A stretch of 64,000 bases of DNA from Alkalihalobacillus sp. LMS39 (GTDB lineage: Bacteria; Bacillota; Bacilli; Bacillales; Bacillaceae_F), in assembly GCF_022812285.1 (NCBI RefSeq), contig NZ_CP093300.1, forward strand, positions 4,663,171-4,727,170, in the 5' to 3' direction. Under the pieces are notes generated by a model, which was given only the letters and a program-made list of their open reading frames with translations, ran no database searches and was not told the origin of the DNA. Positions 45,616 to 53,430 of this stretch are shown in pieces. The position numbers and the translations under genes were made by a program. Each line of letters opens with the position of its first letter. Position 1 is the stretch's first letter.

Positions 45616-47160
45616 TTATGATGAAAACGTATTATCAACTTTAGAATCATCTACCCTATGGCTTACATGCTTATTCAATAAGTAGAGGGTCGTTCCTATT
45701 ACAACAATGGTTACAATAATCCCCAGCCACCCTACTGTAAAACCCCCTACTAAGAAACCTACAAACGAACCAGCGCCAACTGTCAGAGCATAAGGTAGTT
45801 GGGTATTAACGTGCTCGATATGGTCACACGCCGCTCCAGTTGATGCCATAATAGTAGTATCTGAAATCGGGGAGCAATGGTCACCAAACAATCCTCCGCT
45901 AATAACAGCTCCTATTATCAAAGGCAAAGGTACACCCAATAAGTCAGCCATTGGAATAGCTATAGGCATCATGATAGCAAATACACCCCACGAGCTACCT
46001 GTTGAAAATGCTATAATTGCTCCAAGGAGGAAGATTAAAGCAGGAACAAATCCCCCAGGTAAATAACTGTCAACTATGGAAGATAAATACGACCCTAATC
46101 CCATTTCTCCAGCTACTCCTCCAATAGACCAGGCTAAGACTAATATTATTGGTACAATAACAAGATTTTTAATTCCCTTTGTCCACTCATCAACTGACTC
46201 TGCAAAACTATAGAGTTTAGTAATAACCGCGACACCAATAGCTCCAATCGAACCCACGACAAACCCAGCTGAAATCGCTAATACTATATTTCCCTCAATA
46301 AAAGAATTTCTGAAGCCATTAGAAAGTATGTCTCCTGACCAAAAAATGACACCAAAAATAGTGGCAAATAACAACCCCATAGGTACTAAGAAGTTTTTCA
46401 TGGATACATTATAGTCCTCAGGTAATTCTTCTTCGTCCACCATCAGCGGCTTATCATTCTCACCAACTAACTTTCCTGTTTCTACTGCTCGTTTCTCCGC
46501 ATGATACATCGGCCCTATATCTAACCCAGTACGAATGACAAATAAAACGGTTATCATGGCAAATATTCCATAAAGATTATACGGTATCATAGCAATAAAT
46601 AGACTCCATGGATTTTCTGAAAGACCAATTGCTGTAATCTGAACCGCAATTAATCCGGTTATAAATGGTCCATAACTACTAATTGGGGACATGGCAGCCA
46701 ATGATGAACCCATCGAGTCTAATATATATGCTAACTTTACTCTCGATACTTTTAAACGATCTGTAATAGGACGCATGATTGTCCCTAGTATTAGTACAGG
46801 TTCAGTGTATGAAAAGGCAAACGCACTGGCCCAAGTAGTTGTTTGAGCACCTTTACGGGTTTTTATTCTTTTCGTAGCAGCCTGAGCAAATGATTGCGCT
46901 GCGCCAGTTACTCTTAAAATATGAACAAAGCCTCCCGCCAATGTCACAAGCAACAATAGTCCTGCATTCCATGGATCGGCAATCGAAGGAATAATGAAAT
47001 CCGTTATTGTACTAACAAAACCAACTAGTGGATTCCAATTGTAAATGATTGTTGTACCAATCCACACCCCAATAAATAAAGAGAGTAGTGTTTGTTTCGT
47101 TTTTAAAGCTATGAGAATTGCTACTACTGGTGGAACTAAAGCCATTATTCCATAATCCAT
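45616..47160 (-). CDS. NhaC-family Na+/H+ antiporter or Na+-coupled transporter
   Basis: 514-residue integral membrane protein with about twelve helices. The C-terminal signature GGLFGDHCSPISDTTIMAST is diagnostic for the NhaC branch, and a duplicated ALAFSYTEPVLIL-like half is seen earlier. Family members include Na+/H+ antiporters and malate/lactate antiporters. ATG behind GAGGTGATTTAACT. It lies between the FCD regulator (71-bp gap) and the amidohydrolase, so a role in bringing in an amidohydrolase substrate is a fair inference; sodium export is the alternative. Confidence 0.88.
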   Translation of the reverse strand: MDYGIMALVPPVVAILIALKTKQTLLSLFIGVWIGTTIIYNWNPLVGFVSTITDFIIPSIADPWNAGLLLLVTLAGGFVHILRVTGAAQSFAQAATKRIKTRKGAQTTTWASAFAFSYTEPVLILGTIMRPITDRLKVSRVKLAYILDSMGSSLAAMSPISSYGPFITGLIAVQITAIGLSENPWSLFIAMIPYNLYGIFAMITVLFVIRTGLDIGPMYHAEKRAVETGKLVGENDKPLMVDEEELPEDYNVSMKNFLVPMGLLFATIFGVIFWSGDILSNGFRNSFIEGNIVLAISAGFVVGSIGAIGVAVITKLYSFAESVDEWTKGIKNLVIVPIILVLAWSIGGVAGEMGLGSYLSSIVDSYLPGGFVPALIFLLGAIIAFSTGSSWGVFAIMMPIAIPMADLLGVPLPLIIGAVISGGLFGDHCSPISDTTIMASTGAACDHIEHVNTQLPYALTVGAGSFVGFLVGGFTVGWLGIIVTIVVIGTTLYLLNKHVSHRVDDSKVDNTFSS

Positions 47161-47231
47161 AGTTAAATCACCTCACCATTGTTTTAAAACACCTACTTTT
47201 CTTTTTACAAGTTACCACTAAAACCGGAAAG

Positions 47232-47984
47232 CTAAATTTCATTTTGTTTTTGTATTGCTAAAATCATGGAATCCATGTGTTCTCTCATGTATTTAACAGC
47301 TTTTTTTTCATCCCCTGCTGAGATTGCATCCGCAACAAGTGTATGGTGTTTTACATATTCTTGACCTTTTTCTCTTGTTACTAAGTAAGAGATCTTTGAT
47401 TCTAACTTTATTTCCTCATAAATTAGAATTTTTAAAGCAGCTATAAGAAACCTGTTTTGTGAAGCTTCCGCCACACTTTCATGAAAATTACATGCGACCA
47501 AATTTGGGTCCTTTTTTGAACAAACTTGATGTTCATGTTCATTAATACAGTGATATAATGCATCAATTTGCTTCTTCGATGCTCTACTAGCGGCTAATCT
47601 CGCCGTCTCACATTCTATCGTTTTTCTTGCAATCATTAAGTCAAGGAGTTCATCCAAGTCATTAGGTTGAGATGCAGTCATTAGACTTTTTTGCAGTTTT
47701 CTTCGGTCAATCTCTTCTGACAAACCTTTGAAGACCCTTTGTCCTTCCTCTGTTAGTAACCTTCCTTGGTTTTCAACAAGGATACTATACTTTTTTGCAT
47801 CTAATGCTTTTAGCATTCTTCCTACAGTTGCAATACTAACTTGTAGTCCATTCTCCTCCAATCTACTTTGCAAAACCCAAGATCCGATCGGTTCTATCGT
47901 CTCTGATAAAGACCTCATAAGAAAATATTCAGCCAACTCCCCCTTATTGGAAAAGAATTCTCGTTCTATAGAAATCTTACTCAT
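47232..47984 (-). CDS. FCD-domain transcriptional regulator
   Basis: 250-residue DNA-binding regulator. The N-terminal winged helix (about 10-80; VSIATVGRMLKALDAKKYS, LLTEEGQRVF) is not the usual GntR fold but resembles the RNase-R/NrpR-like wHTH; the C-terminus is an FCD ligand domain (ARKTIECETARLAA, FHESVAEASQNRFL). FCD regulators sense organic acids or related metabolites. First gene of the cluster with the transporter and amidohydrolase; a 20-bp near-perfect palindrome lies about 68 bp upstream. ATG behind GGGGGGTG. Confidence 0.86.
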   Translation of the reverse strand: MSKISIEREFFSNKGELAEYFLMRSLSETIEPIGSWVLQSRLEENGLQVSIATVGRMLKALDAKKYSILVENQGRLLTEEGQRVFKGLSEEIDRRKLQKSLMTASQPNDLDELLDLMIARKTIECETARLAASRASKKQIDALYHCINEHEHQVCSKKDPNLVACNFHESVAEASQNRFLIAALKILIYEEIKLESKISYLVTREKGQEYVKHHTLVADAISAGDEKKAVKYMREHMDSMILAIQKQNEI

Positions 47985-48052
47985 TATTCACCCCCTACTT
48001 TTCGTATTTTGATAAAGGTGTAATTCAATGTTGTTTAGTAATTTTTACTCCA

Positions 48053-48072
48053 CCTCCTCATTAATGAGTAGG
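48053..48072 (-). promoter_or_regulatory. Palindromic operator candidate upstream of the FCD regulator
   Basis: CCTCCTCATTAATGAGTAGG is a 20-bp palindrome with one mismatched pair, about 68 bp before the regulator's ATG. Its size fits an FCD-family operator; autoregulation is inference. Confidence 0.5.
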
Positions 48073-48189
48073 TAGTAATAATTATTATTCGTGCTAAAAA
48101 TTAATATTCCTCTGAGAATTTTAAAAATTCAGTTATTTTATATTTGAATTTTTAGAGTATGTTTAAACATGACATAGCCAATAGTTTTA

Positions 48190-48935
48190 TTAAAGCAATA
48201 AATCAAAACCACCCGTGTGAACGGGTGGTTTGTTCTGCGGCTGAAAGACTTTGTTACTGACCAAGCCCTAAAGGGCTACTGAATGGTTCGCCAATTGTAC
48301 TACTTTCACTGGCCAGACCTTAAAGGCCTATCTCACTTTCTTTTTCCGCTTTATTTCTTCCCCTGTGAACGGATCCACATACTCTAACAAGCTTAGTTGT
48401 TCCGCGACTATATCATCTTGTATTTGGTTTCTTATATATTCTTCAATCACCTTTTTATTTCTTCCTACTGTATCCACATAGAAACCTGTGCACCAGAATT
48501 TTCGGTTCCCATATCGATACTTTAGATTTGCATGCCTATCAAATATCATTAAACTACTTTTCCCTTTTAAATATCCAACAAATGAGGACACACTTATTTT
48601 AGGTGGTATACTCACCAACATATGTATGTGATCCTTACAAGCAGTTGCCTCTATAATTTCTACTCCTTTTCTTTCGCATAATGTTCTTAATATTTCTCCT
48701 ATATCCTTTCGTAACTTACCATAAATAACCTGCCTCCTATACTTAGGAGCAAATACGATATGATACTTACAATTCCACTTTGTATGTGCTAAAATGTTAG
48801 TGTCTTTAGTCATAAACTCCTCCATTTGCTATTATATTGGTTGGCGAACCAAATATATTTTAGCACCACGGAGGAGTTTTTTTAATACCTCGCTAGAAGC
48901 TTTTTGGAACCCTAGGCCTAGCCTAGGGTTTTCAT
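48190..48935 (-). mobile_element. IS200-type insertion sequence (tnpA only)
   Basis: A compact element around the tnpA gene, whose ends are set by hairpins: AACCACCCG/CGGGTGGTT at 48207-48230 on the 3' side, and AACCCTAGGC/GCCTAGGGTT at 48908-48930 on the 5' side. Such subterminal hairpins, no terminal inverted repeats and no target duplication are typical of IS200/IS605 elements. No tnpB is present. The 3' segment (48240-48330) has two further small hairpins (AGCCCTAAAGGGCT, AGACCTTAAAGGCCT). Exact end points cannot be read without the empty site. Confidence 0.8.
48328..48813 (-). CDS. tnpA: IS200/IS605-family transposase TnpA
   Basis: Y1-type HUH single-strand transposase, 161 residues. 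HUH motif in CKDHIHMLVSIPPK, catalytic-tyrosine region FWCTGFYVDTVG, and the start KWNCKYHIVFAPKYRR typical of the family. Length is full and the frame intact, so it may be active. The ATG at 48813 follows GGAGGAG; a longer frame to 48825 runs through that site. Confidence 0.93.
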   Translation of the reverse strand: MTKDTNILAHTKWNCKYHIVFAPKYRRQVIYGKLRKDIGEILRTLCERKGVEIIEATACKDHIHMLVSIPPKISVSSFVGYLKGKSSLMIFDRHANLKYRYGNRKFWCTGFYVDTVGRNKKVIEEYIRNQIQDDIVAEQLSLLEYVDPFTGEEIKRKKKVR

Positions 48936-48951
48936 TTAGACAAACAAAAAT

Positions 48952-48985
48952 AAAAATGCTTGGATATTTCCCCAAGCATTTAGAA
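48952..48985 (-). terminator. Terminator of the LOG gene
   Basis: AAATGCTTGG and CCAAGCATTT pair, followed by TTATTTTT on the minus strand. It abuts the 5' end of the IS200-type element. Confidence 0.8.
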
Positions 48986-49004
48986 ATTACTATTATTTTA
49001 ATTT

Positions 49005-49544
49005 TTACTCCCTCATCATCATTTCAACTAACTCTTTCGGGTTATTTGATACAACAATATTTTCACGGATTTCTGGCAACAGAAACTGAGCTTCTACCAT
49101 GTGATCAAACAGGCGTAACAACGGATCATAATACCCATTTGTATTCATTAACCCTAATTTTTTCGCGTGTTGGCCAATGGCACTCCACGTTAATACTTCT
49201 GCTAACTCCTCTAACGTTCCAATCCCACCAGGCAATGCAATAAACCCAGCGGATAGCTCATACATTTGCGCTTTTCTTTCATGCATTGTTTCAACAACTC
49301 GTAAATCGGTCAAATGCTGTTGTGCCCTTTCTTGCTTCACTAATAACTTCGGAATGACACCTATCACTTCTCCATCACCCGCCATTACTGCATCTGAAAC
49401 GACTCCCATTAGACCGGCACTAGAGCCACCGTACACTAATCCAAGTTGATGGTGGAGGAGCTGTTGTCCAATCTCGTAAGCATCTTCTTTATATGCGGGG
49501 TCATTTCCATCTCTAGAACCACAAAATACGGCTATTCTTTTCAA
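49005..49544 (-). CDS. LOG-family nucleotide 5'-monophosphate phosphoribohydrolase
   Basis: Rossmann-fold enzyme of about 180 residues, of the LOG/YvdD family, which removes ribose-phosphate from nucleotide monophosphates (cytokinin-activating in plants and bacteria). Motifs: IAVFCGSRDG at the start, GLVYGGSSAGLMG, and PGGIGTLEELAEVLTW with the catalytic Glu. TTG at 49544 behind GGAGGG gives the usual MKRIAVFCG-like start; a GTG at 49562 is the alternative. Alone on its transcript. Sometimes mis-annotated as lysine decarboxylase. Confidence 0.88.
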   Translation of the reverse strand: MKRIAVFCGSRDGNDPAYKEDAYEIGQQLLHHQLGLVYGGSSAGLMGVVSDAVMAGDGEVIGVIPKLLVKQERAQQHLTDLRVVETMHERKAQMYELSAGFIALPGGIGTLEELAEVLTWSAIGQHAKKLGLMNTNGYYDPLLRLFDHMVEAQFLLPEIRENIVVSNNPKELVEMMMRE

Positions 49545-49621
49545 CTTTTGTATTCCCTCCACGTATGTAATCCTTAACTACTTCTCTATTTTCCTGTATA
49601 AATCCTTTTCTTTTTTTCGTG

Positions 49622-49655
49622 AAAAAAGCCTCTACCCTAAAGGGGAGAGACTAAT
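49622..49655 (-). terminator. Terminator of pgmB and the small downstream gene
   Basis: GTCTCTCCCC and GGGTAGAGGC pair with one mismatch and one wobble, followed by TTTTTTC on the minus strand. Confidence 0.7.
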
Positions 49656-49968
49656 GTTTGATTCCATTACTTACATTATCCATTGCTTCATCAAAGGAAG
49701 AAAAGCCATGGATATCTTCACCATCTTCAAACTCAACTGTCCACTTTTTTTCATGCAGTGCTAGTAATCCTTGTTCATTTTTGTAAAAGGGACGATGCAC
49801 CATAAAGACATCATCTGCTTTTCTAATTGTATACCCAATGTAATATTCCTGGCCTTCCCCTTGCTCTTCGAATATTCCAATATCGTCAACACCGTATTTG
49901 TTCATGATGCGAGTTAATGAGTCATTCATTTCTTGTAAAATAGTTTCTCTTGCGACTGATTCCATCAT
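49651..49968 (-). CDS. Small conserved protein of unknown function
   Basis: About 105-residue soluble protein. Beta-rich core (YYIGYTIRKADDVFMVHRPF, KKWTVEFEDGEDIHGFSSFD) after an N-terminal helix. ATG pair at 49968/49965 behind AAGGAAGG; the open frame begins further up at 49995. It overlaps or abuts the end of pgmB and so belongs to its transcript. I do not recognise a function; it may belong to a small Bacillus-only family. Confidence 0.65.
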   Translation of the reverse strand: MMESVARETILQEMNDSLTRIMNKYGVDDIGIFEEQGEGQEYYIGYTIRKADDVFMVHRPFYKNEQGLLALHEKKWTVEFEDGEDIHGFSSFDEAMDNVSNGIKH

Positions 49969-49988
49969 GAAATACCTTCCTTTCTTTT

Positions 49989-50648
49989 TCAACACTCTTT
50001 ATTAAATTGTTCCACCATTTTTTCATAAGTAATTTCATCTGTCCGTCCCACTTGCCAATTGGCATTCGGATGATGACCAATCCCAATTGAAAACATCGGG
50101 GCTTCATTAATTGCAATAATCCCTGCTTCACTATCTTCAATACCAATACAGTGTGCATAAGGGATTCCTAATTCATCGGCTGCTTTCAAGAAAATTTCAG
50201 GGTCTGGTTTTAATGCTTTGACCGTTGTAATGTCAACCACATAATCACAAACGCCTAGCAGTTGCAAATTTCCTAATACTGTTTTTGCATTTGAACTTGA
50301 AGACGCAACAGCTACTTTTATTTGATTTTGACGTAGCTCATCAATTAACTCCTCCATACCTGGGAGAACATCTTTTGCAGTAATGGTCTCGATTAACTCT
50401 TGATAATATTCGTTTTTTCTTTCTCCTAAGACCAGCTTCTCTTCATCTGTAAATGCCTTTGTGCTCGCTTTAACTAACTCCTCAATTAATATATTTCTGC
50501 CTCTTCCTTGCATTTGCAAATTTTGTTCTCTTGTAAATGGTACACCTATATCATCCGCCACTTTTTTCGTCGCAAGATAGTGGAATTCCACTGTATTGGC
50601 TAGTACACCATCTAAATCAAATATGACAGCAGCTAACGTCTTTTTCAT
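49989..50648 (-). CDS. pgmB: Beta-phosphoglucomutase
   Basis: HAD-superfamily enzyme converting beta-glucose-1-phosphate to glucose-6-phosphate, 219 residues. Nucleophile motif FDLDGVLANTVEFHYLATKK (cap I type), Thr/Ser motif ASSSSNAKTVLG, Lys in KPDPEIFLKAAD and acid motif GIEDSEAGIIAI. ATG with a weak site (GGAACGGAT). Maltose or trehalose phosphorylases that usually accompany it are not seen here; a small gene follows. Confidence 0.87.
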   Translation of the reverse strand: MKKTLAAVIFDLDGVLANTVEFHYLATKKVADDIGVPFTREQNLQMQGRGRNILIEELVKASTKAFTDEEKLVLGERKNEYYQELIETITAKDVLPGMEELIDELRQNQIKVAVASSSSNAKTVLGNLQLLGVCDYVVDITTVKALKPDPEIFLKAADELGIPYAHCIGIEDSEAGIIAINEAPMFSIGIGHHPNANWQVGRTDEITYEKMVEQFNKEC

Positions 50649-50696
50649 CTATCCGTTCCAACCCCTTTTACATAATCCCATTTCCTATTAGTTTAC

Positions 50697-51566
50697 TTAA
50701 CCATTGATGATTTCTCCACCATTTATGTGAAGCATTTGTCCTGTCATATAGGATGAATCGTCACAAGCTAAATAAACATACGCCGCTGCCAGTTCCTCTG
50801 GCTGCCCTGCTCGTTTCATTGGTGTTGTTGTCCCAAACTCTTTTACTTGCTGTGCATCGAATGTCGATGGGATAAGAGGCGTCCATATTGGTCCAGGTGC
50901 AACACCATTTACTCTAATTCCTTTGTCAGCTAAAGATAAGCTTAATGAACGAGTTAATGTTGTCATCGCCCCTTTTGTTGCCGAATAGTCAAGGAGTTCT
51001 TTATGACCTTTATAGGCAGTGACAGAAGTTGTATTAATAATCGTGTTCCCTTTTTCAAAATGAGGGAGTACCGCTTTTATTAAATGAAACACGGAAAAAA
51101 TATTCGTTCGAAATGTTCGCTCCATTTGTTCGGCACTAATATCCTCAATGGATTTTTGCGGATGTTGTTCAGCTGCATTATTCACAAGAATATCAATCGT
51201 AGAAAAGTGTTGAACGACCGTTTCTACAATGTTTTTACAAATTGACTCTTCGCCTATATCGCCTTTAAGAAGTAAACATTGAACCCCTTCTTGCTCAACT
51301 TGCTGCTTTGTTTCATTCGCATCGTGATCTTCTGATAAATAATTGATGGCTACATTTGCCCCTTCTTTTGCGAATGCTATCGCCACAGCTTTCCCGATGC
51401 CGCTGTCTCCTCCTGTAATTAAGGCTACTCTTCCTTTTAATTTGTTACTCCCTTTATAATCAACATCATTTGTTACTGGGATAGGGTTCATATCCGATTC
51501 GATACCAGGTTGAACATTTTGGTGTTGTGGTGGTTGACCTGAAGGGTAGGATTGTTCTTTATTCAC
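50697..51566 (-). CDS. SDR-family oxidoreductase (general-stress YhdF/YdaD-like)
   Basis: Short-chain dehydrogenase, 289 residues. A proline-rich N-terminal arm (SGQPPQHQNVQPG) precedes the Rossmann fold: ALITGGDSGIGKAVAIAFAK, NNAA, and active-site Ser/Tyr/Lys in YSATKGAM. C-terminal SSYMTGQMLHINGGE. The N-terminal arm is typical of the Bacillus YhdF/YdaD general-stress group. GTG start behind AGGAGGCC. No clear sigma-B promoter was seen. Substrate unknown. Confidence 0.87.
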   Translation of the reverse strand: MNKEQSYPSGQPPQHQNVQPGIESDMNPIPVTNDVDYKGSNKLKGRVALITGGDSGIGKAVAIAFAKEGANVAINYLSEDHDANETKQQVEQEGVQCLLLKGDIGEESICKNIVETVVQHFSTIDILVNNAAEQHPQKSIEDISAEQMERTFRTNIFSVFHLIKAVLPHFEKGNTIINTTSVTAYKGHKELLDYSATKGAMTTLTRSLSLSLADKGIRVNGVAPGPIWTPLIPSTFDAQQVKEFGTTTPMKRAGQPEELAAAYVYLACDDSSYMTGQMLHINGGEIING

Positions 51567-51699
51567 GTTAACGGCCTCCTTTCACAGATAATGATAATTT
51601 CTACGTTATGAAGTTGTTTTATTCATGTAATCGGTCGTATTCCTATTTCAACACGAATTGGCTTTTCCGTTCTGACATGTATTGCGCTTTTCCCTTATA

Positions 51700-51720
51700 T
51701 AACGGAACAAACGTCCGATA
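51700..51720. repeat. Solo unit of the palindrome repeat family (type B)
   Basis: One B-type unit (core CGGAACAAACGTCCG). At the expected 51-bp distance upstream only a decayed TTCCGTT remains, so this looks like a remnant of a larger element. It lies between glnA and its neighbouring SDR gene. Confidence 0.65.
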
Positions 51721-51745
51721 GTCTGTCACAACAATGTCCCTATAG

Positions 51746-51786
51746 CAAAAAAAGCTGCCGAGGATAATCTCGACAGCTTTTTTTTA
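51746..51786 (-). terminator. Terminator of glnA
   Basis: AAAGCTGTCGAG and CTCGGCAGCTTT pair (one wobble), followed by a seven-T run on the minus strand. Confidence 0.92.
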
Positions 51787-53139
51787 TTAAAATTTCGTTT
51801 GATATGTTTCAACTTCCCAACCTGTTACGGCTGTACGGAAGCTATCCCATTCGCTACGCTTTAGTGCAATATATTCTTCGAAGACATGGTCTCCTAATGT
51901 TTCTCTTCCAATTCTACCTTCTTGTAATTCAACAAGTGCCGCTTCTAAGCTCGCTGGTAAGTTGTCAATGCCGCGCTCTTCGCACTCTTTTGCTGACATA
52001 CTGAAGATATCATCAATGACTTCAACAGGAGGTGTTAATCCACGTGTTACTCCATCTAACCCTGCAGAAGCTACGACAGCAAATGCTAAGTAAGGATTTG
52101 CTGATGGGTCTGGACAGCGGATTTCCACTCGAGTTCCCGCTCCACGAGTCGCTGGAATACGAATTAATGCTGAACGGTTGGAAGCAGACCAAGCAATATA
52201 ACATGGTGCTTCATAACCAGGAACTAAACGTTTATAGGAGTTAACAAGCGGATTTGTTACCGCAACAAAGCTCTTTACATTATCAATTAAACCAGCAATG
52301 AATTGATACGCTTTGTCTGAAAGCTGACGCTCATCACTTGGGTCAAAAAATGCGTTTTCTTGTTTGTCTAAATCGAATAATGAAACGTTCGTATGCATTC
52401 CACTTCCGTTTTCACCAGCAATCGGTTTTGGCATAAATGAAGCGTGTAAGCCAAACTGTTTTGCTACTGTTTTTACAACCCATTTATATGTTGTAGCAAG
52501 GTCAGCTGCTCCTAATGCATCTGCATATTTAAAGTTAATTTCATGTTGTCCTTTTGCTACTTCATGGTGAGATGCTTCAATTGTGAAGCCCATTTCTTTT
52601 AATGTACGATAGATTGCTAGACGTACTTTTTCACCAAAGTCATGAGGAGATGGCTCAAAGTATCCACCAAAATCTTGTGTTTGTAATGTTGGACGACCAG
52701 TTTCATCTGTTTCAAATAAGAAAAATTCTAATTCAGGACCTACACTAATTCCATATCCTGCGTCTTTCGCTTTTTCCACTGTTTTTTTTAAGACGTTACG
52801 CGGGTCTCCTTCAAAGTCCGTTCCGTCTGGATTTGTCACACTGCACAAAAAACGTCCTTCTGAGTACCCCTCTTCTACAGACCAAGGGAGCACTGCAAAT
52901 GTGTTTAAATCTGGTTGCAAGTAAAGGTCTGATTTATTAATTGGCGAAAATCCAGTGATTGAGGAACCATCAAACATAATTTTTCCTTCAGCAACAGCAT
53001 CAATTTGTCTTGCTGTAACTGTAACATGCTTTAACGTTCCTTCAATATCAACAAATTGCAAATGTAAAAGTTCCACGTTTTTCGCTTCCATCGTCTCTTT
53101 AATGCTTTCCAAAGTTTGAGTTCCTAGAGCTGTACTCAT
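51787..53139 (-). CDS. glnA: Glutamine synthetase, type I
   Basis: ATP-dependent glutamine synthetase, the main ammonium assimilation enzyme; 450 residues. Landmarks: EGTLKHVTVTAR, MFDGSSITGFSPI (Asp loop), VGPELEFFLFE metal Glu, GQHEINFKY, NGSGMHTNVSL with metal His, and the ATP-site RIPATRGAGTRVEIRCPDP. The open frame extends 13 codons to 53178, but that stretch covers the promoter with its GlnR box; the ATG at 53139 is the true start. No glnR precedes it, unlike B. subtilis glnRA. Feedback regulation of GlnR by glutamine-bound GlnA is expected. Confidence 0.97.
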   Translation of the reverse strand: MSTALGTQTLESIKETMEAKNVELLHLQFVDIEGTLKHVTVTARQIDAVAEGKIMFDGSSITGFSPINKSDLYLQPDLNTFAVLPWSVEEGYSEGRFLCSVTNPDGTDFEGDPRNVLKKTVEKAKDAGYGISVGPELEFFLFETDETGRPTLQTQDFGGYFEPSPHDFGEKVRLAIYRTLKEMGFTIEASHHEVAKGQHEINFKYADALGAADLATTYKWVVKTVAKQFGLHASFMPKPIAGENGSGMHTNVSLFDLDKQENAFFDPSDERQLSDKAYQFIAGLIDNVKSFVAVTNPLVNSYKRLVPGYEAPCYIAWSASNRSALIRIPATRGAGTRVEIRCPDPSANPYLAFAVVASAGLDGVTRGLTPPVEVIDDIFSMSAKECEERGIDNLPASLEAALVELQEGRIGRETLGDHVFEEYIALKRSEWDSFRTAVTGWEVETYQTKF

Positions 53140-53160
53140 ATTATAACACTTCCCTTTTCT

Positions 53161-53177
53161 TGTGAATTTAATTAACA
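53161..53177 (-). promoter_or_regulatory. GlnR/TnrA box upstream of glnA
   Basis: TGTGAATTTAATTAACA fits TGTNA-N7-TNACA on both strands. A second site with one mismatch, TGGTAGATAATCTAACA, lies at 53230-53246, about 69 bp away centre to centre. Two sites would allow cooperative repression. The rest of 53250-53390 holds nothing evident. Confidence 0.82.
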
Positions 53178-53389
53178 TCCCTTGTTAGTTATTTATTTTA
53201 ATAGAAATTCAGACTTTTTCAATAACTCTTGGTAGATAATCTAACATGGTATTTTAACCTATTGCTTATGATCTGTATCCCCCTCTAGTTTTGCTTTGTT
53301 TTTTTACCTCAGAATAGGTTTCTAATTTAAAAAACAGCAGAGACCAATAAAAAAGAAAGTCGGTTAGATTTTCTCTCCAACGCTCTCAA

Positions 53390-53430
53390 AAAAAAGCCTA
53401 AAAGGGAGTGTAATCCTTTTAGGCTTTTAT
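53390..53430 (-). terminator. Terminator of the LysM-protein gene
   Basis: AAAAGCCTAAAAGG and CCTTTTAGGCTTTT form a perfect stem, T-run on the minus strand; overlaps the last codons. Confidence 0.88.

Noticed and set aside
48207-48330. CRISPR-like or omega-RNA-like repeats beside the transposase
   Set aside because: Only a few hairpins of differing sequence, no regular spacers, no tnpB.
48328-48813. TnpA as a REP-associated (RAYT) transposase mobilising the palindrome repeats
   Set aside because: The protein fits classical IS200 TnpA, and its own end hairpins do not resemble the repeat units.
51587-51605. Fur-like half site before the SDR gene
   Set aside because: Only the first 12 of 19 positions fit well (14 of 19 overall); an A/T-rich chance match is likely. 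A similar weak match lies upstream of speE.
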